64,000 bases of DNA, from the NCBI RefSeq assembly GCF_003852315.1, contig NZ_CP027762.1, positions 3,825,501 through 3,889,500 on the forward strand, read 5' to 3'. Positions 8,231-16,550 of the stretch are shown here, piece by piece. The stretch comes from Pseudomonas sp. LBUM920. GTDB lineage: Bacteria > Pseudomonadota > Gammaproteobacteria > Pseudomonadales > Pseudomonadaceae. Numbering within the stretch: the stretch's first letter is position 1; the number at the start of each line of letters is the position of its first letter. Under the pieces are notes generated by a model. That model ran no database searches and had not been told where the DNA came from. It saw only the letters and a program-made list of their open reading frames with translations. A program made the position numbers and the translations under genes.

Positions 8231-9019
8231 TTATGCGTAGCGGTTAACCGTGTGTCGAAGGTAATGATCCAGGCGCTTTGCGTCTGCTTGCGTGCGTGGC
8301 AAAACCGGCACTTCGCGTTCCAGCTCACGCAGGATAAATGCGTGCAGCGCCGGGCGCCGTGGTCCATAAGCGGCTTCGCCGGCATTGCGCTTGAGGGCCA
8401 GCAGCGTTGCCACTTCGTCGAGCAGTTGCGGGTCATCCACCGTGCCAAGCAAGTCGGCGAACGTCATCGGCGGGCGTCCCAGGCCCAGGTCGATCCAACG
8501 CACTGCCAGCAACGGCCTCAGCACGTAGAAGTACTTCTTGAACCGCACCTCCTCGCCTTGCAGGTAACCACGAAAATTCTTCCTGGCCATCGACAAGTAG
8601 TGATTACGCGCCGCCGGCGGGCTGTAGAACGTTTCGGCCAAGGCCCGCAATTGCGCCGTCGCCTCAGTTTCCTGGCGATACACCAGGGGCGAATCCAGCC
8701 ACTCCAGCAACGTAGGGTTGGACTTGCGCAACAGCCCCAAGGTCTTGCGCAGCTCCCATCCGCTGACATCCAGCTCGTCATCCAGCGGGCGCTCGATCAC
8801 ATCCCGCGGCGCATCCACCTGCATAAACCAATCAGGCTTTTCCACGTAGACAAAGCGCACGTCGTAATCGCTGTCGGTAGACGCAAACCCCCAGGCGCGA
8901 CTGCCCGACTCACAGGCATACAGCACGCTCACGTTGCGCTCGCGCTCTATGCGTTCCAACTCATCCAGCACCCGCGCGCGCATGGCGTCGCTGAGTGGGT
9001 GACGTTCTTCCCTTTCCAT
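8231..9019 (-). CDS. RNA-repair-associated nucleotidyltransferase, RlaP family (Pol-beta fold)
   Basis: A 262-residue predicted nucleotidyltransferase. The Pol-beta signature is visible as LYACESGSRAWGFASTDSDYDVRFVYV (GS motif plus DxD metal ligands at about residues 54-56), followed by KSNPTLLEWLDSPLVY, typical of the RlaP/YcgL-like family. Family members co-occur with RtcB-type RNA repair in comparative genomics, and their biochemical role is largely unproven. Here it sits between rtcB (13 bp gap) and rtcA (8 bp gap), with a GAGGAG ribosome site before ATG 9019. The position argues for a step in end-healing or nucleotide addition during RNA repair; that is inference. Confidence 0.85.
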   Translation of the reverse strand: MEREERHPLSDAMRARVLDELERIERERNVSVLYACESGSRAWGFASTDSDYDVRFVYVEKPDWFMQVDAPRDVIERPLDDELDVSGWELRKTLGLLRKSNPTLLEWLDSPLVYRQETEATAQLRALAETFYSPPAARNHYLSMARKNFRGYLQGEEVRFKKYFYVLRPLLAVRWIDLGLGRPPMTFADLLGTVDDPQLLDEVATLLALKRNAGEAAYGPRRPALHAFILRELEREVPVLPRTQADAKRLDHYLRHTVNRYA

Positions 9020-9032
9020 CGTTGTGCTCCTC

Positions 9033-10259
9033 TTAACCTTTTACGCACACCACCTGACGCAGGGTGTGCAGCACTTCAACCAGCTCGCGCTGGGCATGCA
9101 TGACGGCGTCGATGTCCTTGTAGGCCATCGGAATTTCGTCGATCACATCGGCGTCCTTGCGGCACTCCACGTGGGCCGTGGCGCGGATCTGGTCGGCCAC
9201 CGTGAAGGTGTTTTTCGCTTTGGTGCGGCTCATGGTGCGGCCGGCGCCGTGGCTGCACGAGCAGAACGACTCTTCGTTGCCCAGGCCGCGCACGATGAAA
9301 CTTTTTGCGCCCATGGAACCCGGAATAATCCCCAGCTCGCCCTTCTTCGCCGACACCGCGCCTTTGCGCGTCACCAGGATCTCTTCACCAAAGTGCCGCT
9401 CTTTTTGCACGTAGTTGTGATGGCAGTTCACTCCTTCCAGCACCACCTCAAACGGCTTGCTGATCACCTGGCGCGTGGCCTGAACCACCGCGCGCATCAT
9501 CAATTCGCGGTTCTGCCGGGCAAAATCCTGCGCCCAGCCCACGGCTTGCACATAGTCATCGAAGTGCTGGCTGCCCTCTTCGAAATAGGCCAGGTCGCGG
9601 TCCGGCAAATTGGCCAGGTGCTGGCGCATGTCCGCCTGCGCCAACTGGATAAACAGGTTGCCGATGGCGTTGCCCACGCCGCGCGAACCGCTGTGCAACA
9701 TGAACCAGACACGGTTGGCTTCATCCAGGCACACCTCGACAAAGTGGTTACCCGTGCCGAGCGTGCCCAAATGCTGGCGGTTGTTGCTGTGCTCAAGCTG
9801 CGGGTACTTATCGGTAATTGCCTTGAACCCGGGGTGCAGCGTCGCCCATACCTGATCGGCCTGGGCCGGCACGTCCTCCCAGGCGCCTTTGTCACGTCCT
9901 TTACGGCTGCGGGTACGACCATGGGGCACGGCGGCCTCGATGGCACAACGCAGCCCGTGGAGGTTGTCGGGCAAATCGCTGGCGGTCAGCGTGGTGCGCG
10001 CGGCAATCATCCCGCAGCCGATGTCCACGCCCACCGCCGCCGGGATTATCGCGCCCACCGTGGGGATTACGCTGCCGATGGTCGAACCCTTGCCCAGGTG
10101 CACATCCGGCATCACCGCGAGGTGCTTGAAGATAAACGGCATCTTGGCGGTGTTCATCAACTGCTGGCGGGCTTCAGGCTCAACCGGCACACCTTGGGTC
10201 CAGAGTTTGATCGGCTTGCCGTTGGCCACTTCCAGCAGTTGGTAGGTTTTCTCTTGCAT
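9033..10259 (-). CDS. rtcB: RNA-splicing ligase RtcB
   Basis: A 408-residue GTP-dependent RNA ligase, the same length as E. coli RtcB. It joins 2',3'-cyclic phosphate or 3'-phosphate ends to 5'-OH ends. Metal ligands are visible in GVDIGCG (Asp79, Cys82), with GTGNHFVEV and HSGSRGVG strands following. The guanylated nucleophile is His337 in CSCSHGAGRTMSR. It is the first gene of the operon, with its ATG at 10259 about 40 nt downstream of the predicted start point of a sigma-54 promoter. It is divergent from rtcR. It likely works on broken tRNA or rRNA after stress, as in other RtcR-controlled systems. Confidence 0.96.
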   Translation of the reverse strand: MQEKTYQLLEVANGKPIKLWTQGVPVEPEARQQLMNTAKMPFIFKHLAVMPDVHLGKGSTIGSVIPTVGAIIPAAVGVDIGCGMIAARTTLTASDLPDNLHGLRCAIEAAVPHGRTRSRKGRDKGAWEDVPAQADQVWATLHPGFKAITDKYPQLEHSNNRQHLGTLGTGNHFVEVCLDEANRVWFMLHSGSRGVGNAIGNLFIQLAQADMRQHLANLPDRDLAYFEEGSQHFDDYVQAVGWAQDFARQNRELMMRAVVQATRQVISKPFEVVLEGVNCHHNYVQKERHFGEEILVTRKGAVSAKKGELGIIPGSMGAKSFIVRGLGNEESFCSCSHGAGRTMSRTKAKNTFTVADQIRATAHVECRKDADVIDEIPMAYKDIDAVMHAQRELVEVLHTLRQVVCVKG

Positions 10260-10311
10260 GATCTCGATTCTTTTTTTGGAAAGCCGTCATCGCGGCGTTG
10301 AACAGGCTATA

Positions 10312-10326
10312 GCAGCGGGCGTGCCA
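10312..10326 (-). promoter_or_regulatory. Sigma-54 promoter of the rtcB operon
   Basis: On the minus strand the sequence reads TGGCACG-CCCG-CTGC, matching the -24/-12 consensus TGGCACG-N4-TTGC with one mismatch and correct GG/GC spacing. It lies 52 bp before the rtcB ATG. The presence of an RtcR activator gene next door supports it. Confidence 0.85.
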
Positions 10327-10342
10327 GTTTTTTACGAAACCC

Positions 10343-10359
10343 AGATAAAATCTTTATCT
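10343..10359. promoter_or_regulatory. Palindrome in the rtcB-rtcR gap, candidate activator site
   Basis: A perfect inverted repeat AGATAAA-ATC-TTTATCT, 17 bp upstream of the sigma-54 promoter in an A+T-rich stretch. It could be an RtcR enhancer half-site or belong to an IHF region. RtcR-type enhancers usually lie further from the promoter, so the assignment is tentative. Confidence 0.4.
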
Positions 10360-10472
10360 CATTGTTTTGTATAGATATTCATCCGGTATGGAATTTAAAC
10401 GCCGAAAATCGATGGCAAGCATCTTTGCCAATTCATATCCTTGCTTATCGTCACTTATATTTTGGTCTAGCC

Positions 10473-12074
10473 ATGAAGCACAAGCGCACCGTCGCCATCG
10501 GGTTTATCGGGTCAAAGCTGGACCGCGTCGGCAAAGGCGCCAACCGCTGGAACCACTGGCGCCCCAGCGTCGGTCTGTGCCAGCAGGCCGATGTACTGAT
10601 TGATCGTCTGGAGCTGATCCACGACGTCGATGCCCGCGACGTCAGCCTCGCCGAACGGGTGCGCGCCGACATCCTGCAGATCTCCCCGCACACCGAGGTG
10701 CGCCTGCACGCGATGCCGCTGCAAAACCCGTGGGATTTCGAAGAGGTCTATGCCGCGCTGCACGATTTCACCACCGACTATGCCTTTAACACCGAGCACG
10801 AGGACTACCTGGTCCACATCACCACCGGCACGCACGTGGCGCAGATTTGCTGGTTCCTGCTGACCGAGGCGCGCAACCTGCCGGCGCGCCTGATCCAAAC
10901 CGCACCGGCCCGCCGCCGTGACGACACCGCGCCCGCCACCGGCACGCACACGCTGATCGACCTCGACCTGTCGCGCTACGACCGCATCGCGTCGCGCTTT
11001 GCCCACAAGCGCCTGGAAGGCCTGGCGTTTCTCAAGTCAGGCATCGCCACGCGCAATAGCGCTTTCAACCACTCCATCGAGCAGATCGAACGCGTGGCCG
11101 TGCGCTCCAAGGCGCCGATGCTGCTGATCGGCCCCACCGGTGCCGGCAAGTCATTCCTCGCCCGGCGCATCTACGCACTCAAGCGCAGCCGCCACCAAAT
11201 CCAGGGGCGTTTTGTTGAAGTGAACTGCGCGACATTGCGCGGCGATGGCGCGATGTCGGCGTTGTTCGGTCACATCAAGGGCGCTTTCACCGGCGCCCAA
11301 AATGCCCGCGACGGCCTGCTGCGCGCGGCGGATGGCGGCATGCTGTTTCTCGATGAAATCGGCGAACTGGGGCTGGATGAGCAGGCGATGCTGCTCAAGG
11401 CCATCGAAGAAAAACGCTTCTACCCATTGGGTGCCGACCAAGAGGTGGGCAGCGACTTCCTGATCATCGCCGGCACCCACCGCGACCTGCGCGAGCGGGT
11501 GGCGCAAGGGTTGTTTCGCGAAGACCTTTACGCGCGGATCAACCTGTGGACCTTTGACCTGCCGGGCCTTGCGGGCCGGCGTGAGGATATCGAACCCAAT
11601 ATCGATTTCGAATTGGAGCGCCATGCCCGCGAGCAAGGCCGGCGCGTGCGTTTTAACCTGGAGGCGCGGCGGCGTTACCTGGCGTTTGCCTGCTCCAGCG
11701 AAGCCGCCTGGCTGGGTAACTTTCGTGAGTTGTCGGCCTCGATCACCCGCATGGCCACGCTGGCGGACAGTGGGCGTATTGATGAGGCGCAGGCTGAAGA
11801 GGAAATTCAGCGTTTGCGTTATGCCTGGGGGGTGTCTGCGCCGCAGGCTGATTGGCAAGCCTTACTGCCGGCGGAGCTGGATCTGTTTGATCAGGTGCAA
11901 CTGAAGGCGGTGATTGAGGTGTGTCGGCAGTCCGACAGCCTCTCGGATGCGGGGCGCCGGTTGTTCGGTGTGTCGCGTCAGGCCAAGGCGCAACCGAATG
12001 ACGCGGACCGTTTGCGTAAGTACCTGGCGCGGTTTGCGCTGGATTGGAAGCAGGTGGCGTCTGTGCAGGCCTGA
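10473..12074 (+). CDS. rtcR: Sigma-54-dependent activator of the RNA-repair operon, RtcR
   Basis: A 533-residue regulator. Residues 1-185 are the RtcR N-terminal domain, a CARF-like ligand sensor (note HITTGTHVAQICWFLL around 115-130). Residues 190-420 are the AAA+ domain with Walker A GPTGAGKS (220-227), the sigma-54 contact loop GAFTGA (270-275) and Walker B LFLDEIGE (291-298). The C-terminus carries a Fis-like helix-turn-helix (SDAGRRLFGVSR). In related systems the sensor domain binds damaged RNA ends and then activates rtcB transcription. Start ATG at 10473 (MKHKRTVAIGFIG) matches the family N-terminus. Divergent from rtcB; the downstream neighbour is repeat element A. Confidence 0.95.
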   Translation: MKHKRTVAIGFIGSKLDRVGKGANRWNHWRPSVGLCQQADVLIDRLELIHDVDARDVSLAERVRADILQISPHTEVRLHAMPLQNPWDFEEVYAALHDFTTDYAFNTEHEDYLVHITTGTHVAQICWFLLTEARNLPARLIQTAPARRRDDTAPATGTHTLIDLDLSRYDRIASRFAHKRLEGLAFLKSGIATRNSAFNHSIEQIERVAVRSKAPMLLIGPTGAGKSFLARRIYALKRSRHQIQGRFVEVNCATLRGDGAMSALFGHIKGAFTGAQNARDGLLRAADGGMLFLDEIGELGLDEQAMLLKAIEEKRFYPLGADQEVGSDFLIIAGTHRDLRERVAQGLFREDLYARINLWTFDLPGLAGRREDIEPNIDFELERHAREQGRRVRFNLEARRRYLAFACSSEAAWLGNFRELSASITRMATLADSGRIDEAQAEEEIQRLRYAWGVSAPQADWQALLPAELDLFDQVQLKAVIEVCRQSDSLSDAGRRLFGVSRQAKAQPNDADRLRKYLARFALDWKQVASVQA

Positions 12075-12202
12075 GGTTGGCCGCTTGATTCGCTGGGGAT
12101 TTTTCCGCGTTGTTAGTGGGGGTTGAGGTGGGTTTTATCGGGTTCTTGGGTCTGGGTAGTTGGGCGCTCTGGGGGGAATTGAGTTGGCGGCTCTTTGGGG
12201 GG

Positions 12203-13084
12203 GCATATCCGTTAGCTGGGTGATGGCGGATATCGGTTCCGCCCTTACGGCGGGTCACTTTGGAAAAGCCCCAAAGTAACCAAAGGGCTCTTGCCCCACC
12301 ACTCGGCACCTCGCCTGGGCTCGGTGTGCCCTCACTCCGGCCAGCGTGGTTTAACGGGGCGCCTAAGATCAAGATCAAGATCTACAGCACGGCGGCCTGG
12401 TAGCCGACCTGAGTGGTTAGATCAAAAGCGCAAGCGAGGCGGCCTGACAGCCGACCTGATCTTGAAGGCTGAACTCAATCAAAGGTAGGAGCTGGCTTGC
12501 CTGCGAAGGCATCAACTGGGTGTGCCTGATAGACCGAGGTGCCTGCATCGCAGGCAAGCCAGCTCCCACAGAAAAGCCAAGCAGTGCGATGCTGGCAGCT
12601 GCACTCGGTCAAACTGTGGGAGCGGGCTTGCTCGCGAAGGCGGTGGGCCAGTGATACATGAGCTGACTGAACCACCGCCTTCGCGGGCAAGCCCGCTCCC
12701 ACATTTGGATCGCAGTGCATCAGATACAGATGTGCTGCTGTGCTGTTGATCCGCTTTTGCTTCAACCACTCAGGTCGGCTACTAGGCCGCCGTGCTCTGC
12801 TCTTGATCTTGCTTTTGATCTGACAGGCCCCGTCAACCACGCTGGCCGAACGCAGGTTTGAATCCGTGGGTAACCCGGCAGGACGCCGGGTTAGCCGTGT
12901 TGGGCCATGGATGGCCCGTCGCGGCGGCCCACGGATTCAAGCCGGAGTGAGGGCACACCGAGCCTAAGCGAGGTGCCGAGTGGTGGGGCAAAGACCTTTT
13001 GGTTACTTTTGGGGCGTTTGCCAAAAGTGACCCGCTGTAAGAGCGGAACCCTAAGCCGCCGTTACCGCAGCAACGGATATGTAC
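12203..13084. repeat. Palindromic repeat element A (about 0.88 kb) with internal REP hairpins
   Basis: The outer ends are inverted copies: CATATCCGTT at the left and AACGGATATGTAC at the right. Next inward come inverted blocks of about 90 bp around GGTCACTTTTGG..CCCCAAAGTAACC and CCACCACTCGGCACCTCGC. Further inward are inverted CTCAGGTCGGCTAC blocks, and in the centre two REP hairpins (12486-12570 and 12615-12704). A second copy lies at 20494-21474. Both copies fill the gap between two convergent genes. Short open frames here lack any ribosome site or protein character and are not genes. It resembles the long dispersed repeats reported in P. fluorescens genomes; I cannot assign a named family. 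Confidence 0.85.
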
Positions 13085-13102
13085 TCCCTCCCCAAAAAAA
13101 AG

Positions 13103-13939
13103 TCAGTCCAAATCACTCGCATCATGCCGCTCACGCAGCTGCTCCGAAACCTCCCCGGAAACCCGATTCACCCGCCGCCCCCGCTGCACTGCCGGCCGCG
13201 CCTCAATCGCGTCCGCCCAACGCAACACATGCTTGTACTCATGCACCGACAAAAACTGCGCCGAATCCCCATACAACCGGCCTTTGACCAACCCGCCATA
13301 CCAAGGCCAGATCGCAATATCAGCAATGGTGTACTCATCCCCGGCAATGTACTCACTCACCGCCAACCGCTGATCCAGCACATCCAGCTGGCGCTTGGTC
13401 TCCATAGCGAACCGATTGATCGGGTACTCCATCTTGCTCGGCGCATACGCATAAAAGTGCCCAAACCCACCGCCCAGGTACGGCGCACTGCCCATCTGCC
13501 AGAACAACCACGACAAACACTCCGCACGCGCCGCCGGCTCAGTCGGGAAAAACGCCCCAAACTTCTGCGCCAGGTACTGCAATATCGCCCCCGATTCGAA
13601 CACCCGAATCGGCGTATCCCCACTGCGATCCAGCAACGCCGGGATCTTCGAATTCGGGTTCACCGCCACAAACCCGCTGCCAAACTGATCACCGTCACCG
13701 ATCTTGATCAGCCAGGCGTCGTATTCCGCGCCGGTATGCCCCAGGGCCAACAGCTCTTCCAGCAGGATCGTGACCTTCTGACCATTGGGCGTGGCCAGTG
13801 AATACAGCTGCAACGGGTGCTTGCCAACCGGCAATTCCTGCTCGTGGGTCGCACCGGCGATAGGCCGGTTGATACTGGCAAAGGTGCCGCCGCTTTCAGT
13901 GTCCCAGGTCCAGACTTTCGGGGGTACGTACTCGGTCAT
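13103..13939 (-). CDS. yghU: Glutathione-dependent disulfide-bond oxidoreductase (YghU-like GST)
   Basis: A 278-residue glutathione transferase of the Nu/YghU class. The long N-terminal extension (YVPPKVWTWDTESGGTFASINRPIAGATHEQELPVGKHPLQLYSLATPNGQKV, given in pieces: YVPPKVWTWD, then SINRPIAGATHE) and PNSKIPALLD, FESGAILQYLA and YLGGGFGHFYAYAP are characteristic. Such enzymes reduce disulfides with two bound glutathiones rather than conjugate substrates. ATG at 13939 is chosen because AGGAG lies 8 bp upstream; a GTG two codons earlier is too close to it. It starts 2 bp after the outer-membrane factor gene of the RND operon, so it is probably the fourth gene of that operon, an uncommon partner for an efflux pump. 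Confidence 0.9.
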   Translation of the reverse strand: MTEYVPPKVWTWDTESGGTFASINRPIAGATHEQELPVGKHPLQLYSLATPNGQKVTILLEELLALGHTGAEYDAWLIKIGDGDQFGSGFVAVNPNSKIPALLDRSGDTPIRVFESGAILQYLAQKFGAFFPTEPAARAECLSWLFWQMGSAPYLGGGFGHFYAYAPSKMEYPINRFAMETKRQLDVLDQRLAVSEYIAGDEYTIADIAIWPWYGGLVKGRLYGDSAQFLSVHEYKHVLRWADAIEARPAVQRGRRVNRVSGEVSEQLRERHDASDLD

Positions 13940-13941
13940 GC

Positions 13942-15387
13942 TCACTTCTCCTTGGTTTCATTAGGGGTCGACGCAGCCAATTGAGCCACGTTCCATCCGC
14001 CGCCCAGCGCCTTGATCAGGCCCACATTGGCGCTCAACTGCTGGGTTTGCAATTGCAACACGCTGCGCTTGGCTTCCAGCGCCGCCACTTGGGCGGTCAC
14101 CACATCCAGATAAGCCACGGCGCCCTGGCGATAACGCGAGGTGGAAAGGTCTTCGGCGTATTGCGCCGCCGCCGCCGCATCGCGCTGATCATCCAGCGCA
14201 GCGCCCAGTCCGGCGATTTGCGACAGGTTGTCCTCCACCTGCTCGAACGCACCCAACACCACGCCCCGGTATTTGGCCGCTGCTTCATCGGTGGCGGCCT
14301 TGGCGATATCCACCTGGGCCTGACGCGCACCGCCATCAAACAGAGTTCCTACCAGCGACGGGCCGATGGCCCAGAACAGGTTGGGCGCGCTGAGCAAGCG
14401 GGCAAACTCGTCACTCTGATAACCGCCTTGGGCGCTCAGCGTGATCTGCGGGAACCACGCCGCCTTGGCGACGCCAATCCGCGCATTGGCCGCAGCGATG
14501 CGACGCTCGGCCGCCGCAATATCCGGCCGGCGCTGCAACAGGCTGGAAGGCACGCCGGTCGGCACATTCGGCAAGACAATCGGCGCCACGTTCACGGCGA
14601 CGCTATAAGTGGAAGCCGACTCACCGAGCATCGCCGCTATCGAATGCTCCAGCAGCGCCCGCTGCACCTGGCTCTGGTTCAACTGCGACTTGACCGTCGA
14701 CAACTGCGTACGCGCCCGCGCCACATCCAGGCCGGAGACGATACCACCGCCATGCAAACCTTCGGTCAGGCCAAGGGCCCTGGCGTAAGCGTCGCGCGTC
14801 TGCTCCAGCAACTGGTTCTGCCAGTCGATGCCGCGCAGGCGGATGTAGCCGTCGGCCAATTGCGCCTGCAGGCTCAGGCGTACCGACGCCAGATCTGCCC
14901 TGGCCGCATCCGAATCGCTGGTGCCGGCTGCCACGGTGTCGCGCACGCGGCCCCACAGGTCGACTTCATAGTCGACTTCCAGGCCCAGGGTCGCGGAGTT
15001 GTAGACATCCGGTGAAGTGGCCGAGCGCAGCGGTTTGGTGTCTGACTGGCGAATGCGCTGGCCGTTGCCAATGGCCGAGATCTTCGGGAACAGCCCCGAA
15101 CGGTCCTGAGCCAGGAGCCCTTGAGACTGCTGGTAATGCGCGAGCGCGGCGCTCAGGTCGGCGTTGTTTTTCAGCAACTGCTGCTGCATCGCATCCAGTT
15201 GCGGGTCGTTGTACACGCGCCACCAGCCATCCCGGTTGGCCTGATCGTTCGGCGTGCCGACCGTCCACGGGCCTTGGGTGTGAAACTGCGCGGCCATCGG
15301 TGTTTGCGGCACGTTCAGCGGTGGCGCCAACGAGCAGGCGCCCAAACTCAACGTGGCGATAAGGCCCAGCACATTGCGCTTAGCCAT
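13942..15387 (-). CDS. Efflux RND outer-membrane factor lipoprotein (NodT/OprM family)
   Basis: A 481-residue outer-membrane channel of tripartite efflux systems. The N-terminus has a lipoprotein signal ending in the lipobox LGAC (Cys18), so it is acylated and exported. Two TolC-like repeats are visible with NADLSAALAHYQQSQGLL, then GRVRDTVAAGTSDSDAARADLASVRLS (in pieces), and RRPDIAAAERRIAAANARIGVAKAAWFP, the classic OprM signature region, near residues 290-320. Its ATG overlaps the end of the upstream adaptor gene by 8 bp, so the two are translationally coupled. It completes the pump encoded by the two genes upstream. Confidence 0.92.
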   Translation of the reverse strand: MAKRNVLGLIATLSLGACSLAPPLNVPQTPMAAQFHTQGPWTVGTPNDQANRDGWWRVYNDPQLDAMQQQLLKNNADLSAALAHYQQSQGLLAQDRSGLFPKISAIGNGQRIRQSDTKPLRSATSPDVYNSATLGLEVDYEVDLWGRVRDTVAAGTSDSDAARADLASVRLSLQAQLADGYIRLRGIDWQNQLLEQTRDAYARALGLTEGLHGGGIVSGLDVARARTQLSTVKSQLNQSQVQRALLEHSIAAMLGESASTYSVAVNVAPIVLPNVPTGVPSSLLQRRPDIAAAERRIAAANARIGVAKAAWFPQITLSAQGGYQSDEFARLLSAPNLFWAIGPSLVGTLFDGGARQAQVDIAKAATDEAAAKYRGVVLGAFEQVEDNLSQIAGLGAALDDQRDAAAAAQYAEDLSTSRYRQGAVAYLDVVTAQVAALEAKRSVLQLQTQQLSANVGLIKALGGGWNVAQLAASTPNETKEK

Positions 15388-16549
15388 GGGGTTTGACCTC
15401 AGTGGCGGCGACAGCCAGTTGCACCGAATCATCATCAGCCAGGCCATCGGGCGGCGTGTCGATCACGCGGTCGGCGGCCTGCAGGCCACTGGCGATTTCA
15501 ACGCTGTCACCGAAATCGCGGGCGATGCTGACGTTCTTGAAGTGCACATGGTTGTTGGCGTCCAGGGTCGCGACGCGCATGCCCTTGTCATCGAACACCA
15601 AAGCGCTGGACGGCACGCGGATGACGTCGGCCTGCACCGGCAGGTCAAACTGCACGCTGGTGTAGCCGCCGGGCAGCAAGCGGCCACCGGGGTTGTCCAC
15701 CAGCAGTTGCACGAGCGTGCTGCCAGAGGCGGCGTTGACCGCGTCGGCGGTGGCAATCACTTTGCCGGTAAAGGTTTCGCCGCGGTACTCCGGCACGCTG
15801 AGGCGCGCGGTGGTGCCTTCGCGAATCTGTGGCGAGAAGGTTTGCGGCACCTGCACATACACGCGCAGGCGGCTGACGTCGGCCACCGCAAACAGCTCTT
15901 TGCCGGCGGTGCCGCCGGCGCTGATCAACGCGCCTACGTCAGTGCTGCGCGCGGTGACCACACCGGCAAACGGCGCGACCAGATGCTGGAAGCCCTTGGT
16001 TGCGACCAGCTGGTCGACATTGGCCTTGGCCGCCGCCACTTTGGCCTGCTTGGCGGTCAGGTCGCCGGTGCGCTCGTCCACGTCCTGGCGCGACACCGAG
16101 TCGTTCGCCAGCATGGCCTGCCAGCGTTTGGCGGTGGTGTCGGCGAGGTGCTCATCGGCTTGGGCCGAGGCCAACGTGGCACGGGCCTGCAGCAGTTGCT
16201 GGTCGAGTTCCGGGGTGTCGATTTCCGCCAACACTTGCCCGGCTTTGACGCGGGTGCCGATGTCGACATTCCAGGATTTCAAGTAGCCGTTGACCCGCGC
16301 AAAGATCGACGCGCGTGAATACGCCTCCATCCGCCCCGGCAAGTTGAGCACCGGGCCCTGGGCTTGCACCACCGGTTTGATCAGGTTGACGCTGGGCAGC
16401 GCCTGGGCGTCGGTCCAGGTCTTGAGGTCGCGCGATTCACTGGCGCGCACGCCGATGCCGACACCGACGATGACAACCACCACGGCCGCGCCCCCGATCA
16501 GCCACAACAGGCCACGGGAAGACTTGGATTTAGAAACGGAAACGGACAT
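15380..16549 (-). CDS. RND efflux periplasmic adaptor (membrane fusion protein)
   Basis: A 389-residue HlyD/AcrA-type adaptor. One N-terminal membrane anchor (LLWLIGGAAVVVVIVGVGIGV, residues about 14-34) is followed by a lipoyl half-motif (GYLKSWNVDIGTRVKAGQVL), an alpha-hairpin rich in Ala/Gln (QLLQARATLASAQADEHLA) and the second lipoyl half (LVAPFAGVVTARSTDVGALI). A beta-barrel domain follows. It bridges the inner-membrane pump and outer-membrane channel. Start ATG 16549 lies 1 bp after the stop of the permease gene and it overlaps the channel gene by 8 bp, so the three form one translationally coupled unit. Confidence 0.92.
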   Translation of the reverse strand: MSVSVSKSKSSRGLLWLIGGAAVVVVIVGVGIGVRASESRDLKTWTDAQALPSVNLIKPVVQAQGPVLNLPGRMEAYSRASIFARVNGYLKSWNVDIGTRVKAGQVLAEIDTPELDQQLLQARATLASAQADEHLADTTAKRWQAMLANDSVSRQDVDERTGDLTAKQAKVAAAKANVDQLVATKGFQHLVAPFAGVVTARSTDVGALISAGGTAGKELFAVADVSRLRVYVQVPQTFSPQIREGTTARLSVPEYRGETFTGKVIATADAVNAASGSTLVQLLVDNPGGRLLPGGYTSVQFDLPVQADVIRVPSSALVFDDKGMRVATLDANNHVHFKNVSIARDFGDSVEIASGLQAADRVIDTPPDGLADDDSVQLAVAATEVKPHG

Positions 16550-16550
16550 G

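Noticed and set aside
12291..13287. Open frames inside repeat element A, and similar ones in element B
   Set aside because: Peptides such as MPHHSAPRLGSVCP recur because the DNA repeat recurs; no ribosome site or conserved protein is evident.
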